12,903 nt of DNA, from the NCBI GenBank assembly GCA_009602725.1, contig WELB01000051.1, positions 569,929 to 582,831 on the forward strand, read 5' to 3'. The DNA comes from Spirogloea muscicola (lineage: Eukaryota > Streptophyta > Zygnematophyceae > Spirogloeales > Spirogloeaceae). Of the stretch, positions 9,149-12,903 are shown piece by piece (position 1 is the stretch's first letter; each line of letters opens with the position of its first letter). Below the pieces are notes generated by a model, which made no database searches, was not told where the DNA came from, and saw nothing but the letters and a program-made list of their open reading frames with translations. The position numbers and the translations under genes were made by a program.

Positions 9149-9835
9149 TCAATAACCACGGGTCAAAACATAAAGGTCACTAATCGATGCATGAAAACTG
9201 GATGCCAGAAACGGAGCCCTTCTGCCACCAACTAGAGCTCGCCCAGCTTTCTGGTGCAAGGCACTAGCCTGAGCACGCTGCAAACAGGCCGAAACTCGTC
9301 GTAGCAAGAGCGACAGATATGCGGCTGGCAAGCGTATCTCAGCCGGAAACACATTTGCACGTCGAGTGTAGCCTAAATTGGCAATGTTTTGAAGCAGTGT
9401 GGAAACGAGGACCCAGACAGCCATAGCTGTCGATTGCCGCTGGCAGGAGCTGATCGCATTGGGGTAATCGGAGTAGTGCCGCAGTTTTCTTTGTTCTGCA
9501 CCGCCCACTGCATGCCCAGCGATGTGTGTCGATGCTGGGCCCTTGTATGCCTCCGTAACAACAACGTCGACCAGGGCCCGTGGTCCTCCACCAGGTTGCA
9601 CGCCCACAATGTCAAGTGTGCAGCGATGATGACGTCCCTGGGCGTCCGTGGTGATACGCATGATATTGTTGACTTCCACGACCGCTCGGTAGCCGTTCTG
9701 AACGAAGAGAGAGAGAAAGACTCTTCCAACAGAGGATGATATCACCTGTGAAGCAGCCGCAGGACAGAAAACTAGTCTCTGAAAAGCAAGTCCCCTTTCT
9801 ACTTCATTCCGAATCACAGTGGACGACGCCCGCAT
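9149..9835 (-). pseudogene. Probable remnant of a non-LTR retrotransposon C-terminal domain
   Basis: Open frame of 228 codons with an ATG at 9835 and TGA at 9149. Residues 35-125 follow the order common at the C-terminal ends of many algal non-LTR retrotransposon proteins (restriction-like endonuclease or related fold): a helix, a strand VVEVNN, then HRCTLDIVGVQPGGG, RALVDVVVTEAY and later EQRKLRHY. The two Asp (D75, D90) and the E-K-Y helix fit an (R)xDh...hhDVxV...ExxKxxxY pattern. Residues 170-195 (LLRRVSACLQRAQASAL) fit the Arg-rich terminal helix of such proteins. No reverse transcriptase or upstream part is visible, so this looks like a short broken piece. The resemblance is judged from pattern only; it could instead be an unrelated open frame. 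Confidence 0.4.
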
Positions 9836-10155
9836 TGAGGGGACTAGGGATGCCCTCTCTGCACACTTTTCTGCCCTCTTAACACTCCAATGTGCATTCG
9901 TTGACTAAGGGTATATTAGCGTCCATTCTCAGAAGTCAAGCATAATCATTTTGTGTTCTGGCGCCTTTGGCCTTTTTGGACCTCGTTCAAAGCTTTTGAG
10001 CTGGCCTCTCAGAGCATCGATTCATTTCAGTCAAAAGAGCTATGCCTTTTCTTAACCATGAAAACAAGTGGTTATCTCCCTGAAGAAGAAAAAGTAGTGA
10101 AGTGGCTACAAGAAGTACTGAAGTGGCTACAGAAAACCAGCCCCAACATTTAGCA
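9836..10155. other. Spacer without supported gene
   Basis: AT-richer than its surroundings. A + strand frame (9953-10153, 66 codons) runs through a 21-bp tandem duplication and matches no family I know. No splice-linked exons were recognised. Confidence 0.35.
10093..10134 (+). repeat. 21-bp tandem duplication
   Basis: Two adjacent 21-bp copies (10093-10113 and 10114-10134) share TGAAGTGGCTACA and differ at a few positions. In the + frame they encode a repeated KWLQ-containing heptad, but the frame is not supported as a gene. Confidence 0.7.
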
Positions 10156-10200
10156 ACAGCTTACTCCAAATTACGGCGACGGCTGTGAGGCCAGCCCAAA
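10156..10200 (+). repeat. Stem-loop repeat, ACAGC...GCTGT type, copy 1
   Basis: ACAGC (10156-10160) pairs with GCTGT (10182-10186); followed by GAGGCCAGCCCAAA. Same layout as 10275-10320 and 12448-12493. After it comes CAAGAATGA, as AAGAATGA follows the hairpin in the 69-bp repeats. Confidence 0.7.
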
Positions 10201-10274
10201 CAAGAATGATAAAGGTCAGGAAGGGCTTCAAGTCGCATAGAAATCGCATGGACAAAGCTTGAAGGGGTCAAAGA

Positions 10275-10320
10275 CACAGCTTTTCGATTTACGGTAATGG
10301 CTGTGAGAGGCCAGCCCAAA
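10275..10320 (+). repeat. Stem-loop repeat, ACAGC...GCTGT type, copy 2
   Basis: CACAGC (10275-10280) pairs with GCTGTG (10300-10305), followed by AGAGGCCAGCCCAAA. The loop contains TTTACGGTAATG, compared with TTACGGCGACG in copy 1. Confidence 0.7.
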
Positions 10321-10595
10321 GGGATGTACAAGGCACCCACAGAACCCCATGCACCTCACTGCTAGAGGGTGCCCCACTCTTAATAGCCACCTCAAATTGG
10401 GGGCAGCAGCCCTATGGTTGGCGAGCGCCAAGGGGAGCACAATCACTACAGCCCAGGGTCATTCGTCCTTGATAATTCTGACCCACTATATGACGCTGAG
10501 GACTGTGAGAGCTACAACTTCTAGAGTAGAGCATGATTGTGATAATGCATAATTCAGTGAGCCAGACCCAAGTGCCAATATAAGACACACCGAGC
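10321..10595. other. 3' flank of the DUF1223 gene
   Basis: Should include the DUF1223 3' UTR on the minus strand. No TGTAA element was found here on that strand, and no other gene is visible. Confidence 0.35.
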
Positions 10596-11910
10596 TCACG
10601 CATCAGTCAGGTTGACACATTTGACGCCATACACTTGCATTGTGGCCAGGTCCTGGAGGAAGACGACGAGGCCACAATTGGTGAGGTTAGTGCCAGGCGC
10701 CAGCAGAAATTGCAGCTCCGACTTGGCGGCACGAGCATCTGGTGCCAGCTGGCAGGCTTGCTTGAGATCCCGCACAACGCAGTCATTGACGAGATTCTTG
10801 CCACGGTTCTCGCCCCGACTGCATTTGGTTTGCTTTTTGCTCTCATAGAGAGCAATCATGACGCTGATTGTTCCATGCTTCCCATCTCGTATCCAAGCTG
10901 GTGTCGATGCCACAAGGGTGATCCTAAGAATGGTCTCAAGTTGCTTGGTAGTAACCTGCACTCGTATCAAGTCAACATTCGTCGCGAGCTGAGTGCTGAG
11001 GTTGGTGATTTTGCTGCTCAAGTGCAGGGGTAAGCTCTGCAAGTGACAGGAGCCGATAATCTCGACCACCTAAAGTTGGCGCAAGAGGCAGATTCCTTGT
11101 AGTGTGCAGCGGCATAACCCACCTCAATATCAGGTGCAGGATAGCGTGGTGCTGTGCTTATGAGGCTCTCGACTTGCTTGGCGCTGGACCCCACGCAGTA
11201 TTCTGCACCCTGCTAGCCCAACCGTGGCACGAGCCTCACACACAGTCGCTCGTTGGGCCATCCAGAGGAGTCATCCTTCGGATGTCAGGTGCAAAAGCTC
11301 GACTAGGGGTTACTAGTGAGGCTTCTAGTGACTGACAGAACTTGCATTAAGTTCTGGGCTCGCTCAACAAGGGCTTTGACAGCACGCACCTGCACCACCA
11401 GCTGTGGCGTGTAAACGCTGCATTGGGTCAGTGCCCTCCCATAGGCGCGCTGCCGCTCACTCGCCTGCGCGCTGCCGAAGGGATCCTTCCAGCCCAGGTA
11501 GTCCCAGTAGTCGACGTGGTACGCTAGCGCAACGACTGGCACGCCTGCGGAGCTCCCGCGACCGAGCTTGCTCAAAACGTGGTCAGCCGGCGGGCAGGAG
11601 CTGCGCAAAAGCGATGTTGAAATCAAGGTCAGAACGCCGTGCTCTACATTACACAAGAATCTCACACTCTGACATGCTCATAAGGTGGTGACATATACAG
11701 GAGCAGAAGTTGGCAATGTAGACATTCCGTTTTTCATACCAACCTGCAGCCCTGCGAGGTGAAGAGCTCCAGGAGCACTGGGCCGGGGTCCTCCGTGCTC
11801 TCGCCGGTGCTGTTAAGGGCAGGCGCAATGCACACCCTTTCGGAGCAAGTTCCGGCCGAATCGTCGTGCCCCTTGAACATCTTGCCCAAGAGGCCCCTTG
11901 GGAGCTTCAT
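10596..11910 (-). CDS. DUF1223 family protein (plant/algal type), thioredoxin-fold-like with CxxC
   Basis: Four exons on the minus strand: 11910-11744, 11600-11390, 11209-11123, 10955-10596 (TGA). Phases agree and the model gives 274 aa, about the size of plant DUF1223 proteins. Family signatures in order: VLLELFTSQGCSSCPPAD (residues ~45-62, C55xxC58), VVALAYHVDYWDYLGWKDPFG, ERQRAYGRAL, SVYTPQLVVQG, then YCVGSS, SLISTAPRYPAP, MIALYES, CSRGENRGKNL, NDCVVRDL and CGLVVFLQD. DUF1223 proteins have a thioredoxin-like fold and occur in bacteria (often exported) and plants; their reaction is not established, though CxxC suggests a redox or metal role. Introns 143, 180 and 167 bp, all GT-AG. The ATG at 11910 has a poor context and the frame is open upstream, so the N-terminus may be longer (see 11911-12144). 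Confidence 0.92.
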
Positions 11911-12144
11911 GGATGCAGCCGTCTGGAGCAGCCCAAGAATGCTGTAGCAGCAGGCGAGCGCCACGAGCGCCTCGCTCTCCAATTCACGTCGGGCCGCGCG
12001 CTGGCCGCACCTCTTCAGGCGCTGCCGGCAGTCGGAGAAAGGCACGCTGGCCCCCGGTGGCAGCAGGTGTAGAGTGGCGGCACAGAGCCCAGTTGCAGCG
12101 ACGCGCTCGTTGCGCGGCAGCTGTTGGGCGGCGAGGTGGCGAGC
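11911..12144 (-). other. Possible upstream coding exon part fused to DUF1223 exon 1
   Basis: The DUF1223 frame stays open upstream of 11910 as far as 12369 without a stop or ATG. At 12145 there is a strong splice acceptor: a pyrimidine tract then CTTCACAG. From 12144 the frame reads 78 codons with an even, helix-forming composition (for example ELESEALVALACCYSILGLLQTAAS) straight into MKLPRG. The first exon may therefore start at 12144, with the initiator in an unseen exon further upstream. It could also be a 5' UTR. Confidence 0.4.
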
Positions 12145-12447
12145 CTGTGAAGTGAGAGAGGAGGGTCCAGGTGCATAGCGGCTGCACAAGTGCTTTGCGA
12201 GAGCAGGAGCTTGTGGCGATGGCGAGGCAAGGGGGCCAGAAGGAGGTGCCTCAGGCGGAGGTCCGGAGGTAGGGAAAAACTCTTCCAGTGGAGGGTTGTG
12301 ATTGCCAGCCCATGAAAAGAATAGCGAACGTTCGGAAGAAGCCAGAAAAGCGCTAAAGCACACAGCGACTCAAGTGATTACTGGGTTCTCAACCTCCCCT
12401 AGTGAGCAGAGCCGCAGGTCAAGGAAAATAGTCTGCGGAGAAGCGAA
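12145..12447. other. Upstream region of the DUF1223 gene
   Basis: Expected to hold the promoter and possibly a 5' intron. At 12304 the word GCCAGCCCATGAAAAGAATA resembles the tail of the hairpin repeat family. No TATA box or gene of its own recognised. Confidence 0.35.
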
Positions 12448-12493
12448 ACAGCTCTACCAATGTAAGGCGATGGCTGTGAGAGGCCAGTCCAAA
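12448..12493 (+). repeat. Stem-loop repeat, ACAGC...GCTGT type, copy 3
   Basis: ACAGC (12448-12452) pairs with GCTGT (12473-12477), followed by GAGAGGCCAGTCCAAA with one change in the CCAGCCC word. Same layout and orientation as 10156-10200 and 10275-10320, on the other side of the DUF1223 gene. Confidence 0.65.
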
Positions 12494-12531
12494 GTCAAGG
12501 CTCCATGAGTCCACAAGGAACAAACACCAGA

Positions 12532-12600
12532 AGAAAGTGCTCGCCCATTGAGAATAGGGGCTGGAACAACCAGCCCGAAAAAGAATGAACAGAGTACGAG
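12532..12600 (+). repeat. 69-bp hairpin repeat, direct copy 1
   Basis: Identical over 69 bp to 12801-12869; identity runs on to include AGAAG on either side. Perfect stem GGGCTGG (12558-12564), loop AACAA, CCAGCCC (12570-12576), then GAAAAAGAATGA. The inverted relative is at 8980-9048. Confidence 0.92.
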
Positions 12601-12603
12601 AAG

Positions 12604-12748
12604 AGAGAAGGCGCGCGGGGCGCATGAATTGAAAGGGAGGCCAATTCAAGCCAATACATTGTTCAGGCAGAGTCGAGTGCAGACTAAACAATGCTACATA
12701 ATACGGAGACCTAATCTAAGGTACCTAAGATGACATTAGTACCCACGG
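12604..12748 (+). mobile_element. 145-bp insertion with 6-bp target duplication GAGAAG
   Basis: Flanked by GAGAAG at 12598-12603 and 12749-12754. The second 69-bp repeat copy carries the uninterrupted site: GTAC-GAGAAG-GGGGCC at 12863-12878, with the same sequence GGGGCCAGGGGAAGCG continuing after both. The insert matches the diverged element at 8463-8615. No open frame, terminal inverted repeat or poly(A) tail. ATTCAAGCC at 12644-12652 loosely resembles a tRNA B box, but no A box is evident, so a SINE origin is only a guess. Confidence 0.7.
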
Positions 12749-12770
12749 GAGAAGGGGGCCAGGGGAAGCG
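12749..12770 (+). repeat. 22-bp direct repeat, copy 1
   Basis: GAGAAGGGGGCCAGGGGAAG plus CG, identical to 12867-12888. It is the right flank of the 145-bp insertion. Confidence 0.85.
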
Positions 12771-12800
12771 CTAAGTAACAGAAACAAAAAGAAGAAAAGA

Positions 12801-12869
12801 AGAAAGTGCTCGCCCATTGAGAATAGGGGCTGGAACAACCAGCCCGAAAAAGAATGAACAGAGTACGAG
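12801..12869 (+). repeat. 69-bp hairpin repeat, direct copy 2 (empty site)
   Basis: Exact copy of 12532-12600, with stem GGGCTGG (12827-12833), loop AACAA, CCAGCCC (12839-12845). It continues without interruption into the 22-bp sequence at 12867-12888, so it preserves the pre-insertion arrangement. A purine-rich run (12781-12806) precedes it. Confidence 0.92.
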
Positions 12870-12888
12870 AAGGGGGCCAGGGGAAGCG
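12867..12888 (+). repeat. 22-bp direct repeat, copy 2
   Basis: Identical to 12749-12770; directly joined to the 69-bp repeat. Similarity is lost after 12888. Confidence 0.85.
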
Positions 12889-12903
12889 AGGGCTCTGCCG
12901 GCA

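Noticed and set aside
8685-9152. 155-codon minus-strand frame
   Set aside because: Runs through the inverted 69-bp hairpin repeat and gives no recognisable protein.
9953-10153. 66-codon + strand frame with repeated KWLQ
   Set aside because: The repeat comes from a 21-bp tandem duplication, there is no family match, and the flanks are non-coding.
11734-12363. Taking the full 209-codon frame as DUF1223 exon 1
   Set aside because: The first codon is GTG, the left part is Pro/Ser-rich spacer-like, and a strong splice acceptor at 12145 divides it; only the part from 12144 is considered as possible coding.
8003-12869. CRISPR-like repeats
   Set aside because: Copies are irregularly spaced, in both orientations, interrupted by genes, in an intron-rich eukaryotic setting; no array or cas genes.

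Overview
The window looks like nuclear DNA of a unicellular green alga (Chlorophyta, perhaps trebouxiophyte). Three conserved protein genes are split by many short GT-AG introns of about 130-460 bp. Joined reading frames match plant/algal families, exons are GC-rich, and a green-algal TGTAA poly(A)-type element lies 3' of one gene. No prokaryotic operon structure, rRNA, tRNA or CRISPR array was seen. Species cannot be told. All gene models were built by eye from splice signals and family conservation.

Left part (1-2711, + strand): a DMT/EamA-family ten-helix membrane transporter, 5' end outside the window, seven visible exons, one intron with a GC-AG boundary. Next is about 1.6 kb of convergent intergenic DNA (2712-4316) with no gene I can support. 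Centre (7553-4317, - strand): a complete seven-exon DEAD-box RNA helicase of the DDX47/Rrp3 (plant RH10) type, predicted 467 aa, with all helicase motifs. Its first exon is bracketed by degenerate telomere-like (TTTAGGG-related) tracts, in intron 1 and in the 5' flank, partly in inverted orientation.

Right part: 7.6-10.6 kb is repeat-rich spacer. It holds several related short hairpin repeats built on GGCTGG...CCAGCC and, on the - strand at 9835-9149, an open frame resembling the decayed C-terminal end of a non-LTR retrotransposon protein. At 11910-10596 (- strand) lies a four-exon DUF1223 gene (thioredoxin-fold-like secreted/organellar family, plant type, predicted 274 aa) with a CxxC motif; an in-frame open stretch behind a good splice acceptor suggests the real protein may start further upstream. 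The right edge (12.45-12.9 kb) is again repeats. Two identical 69-bp hairpin repeats are present there, and the flank of one is interrupted by a 145-bp insertion with a 6-bp duplication (GAGAAG), while the other copy shows the uninterrupted site.

The three genes have unrelated housekeeping-type roles (transport, rRNA processing, DUF1223 of unknown role) and are not a functional cluster. The most unusual content is the short-repeat family and the small insertion whose empty site lies beside it.
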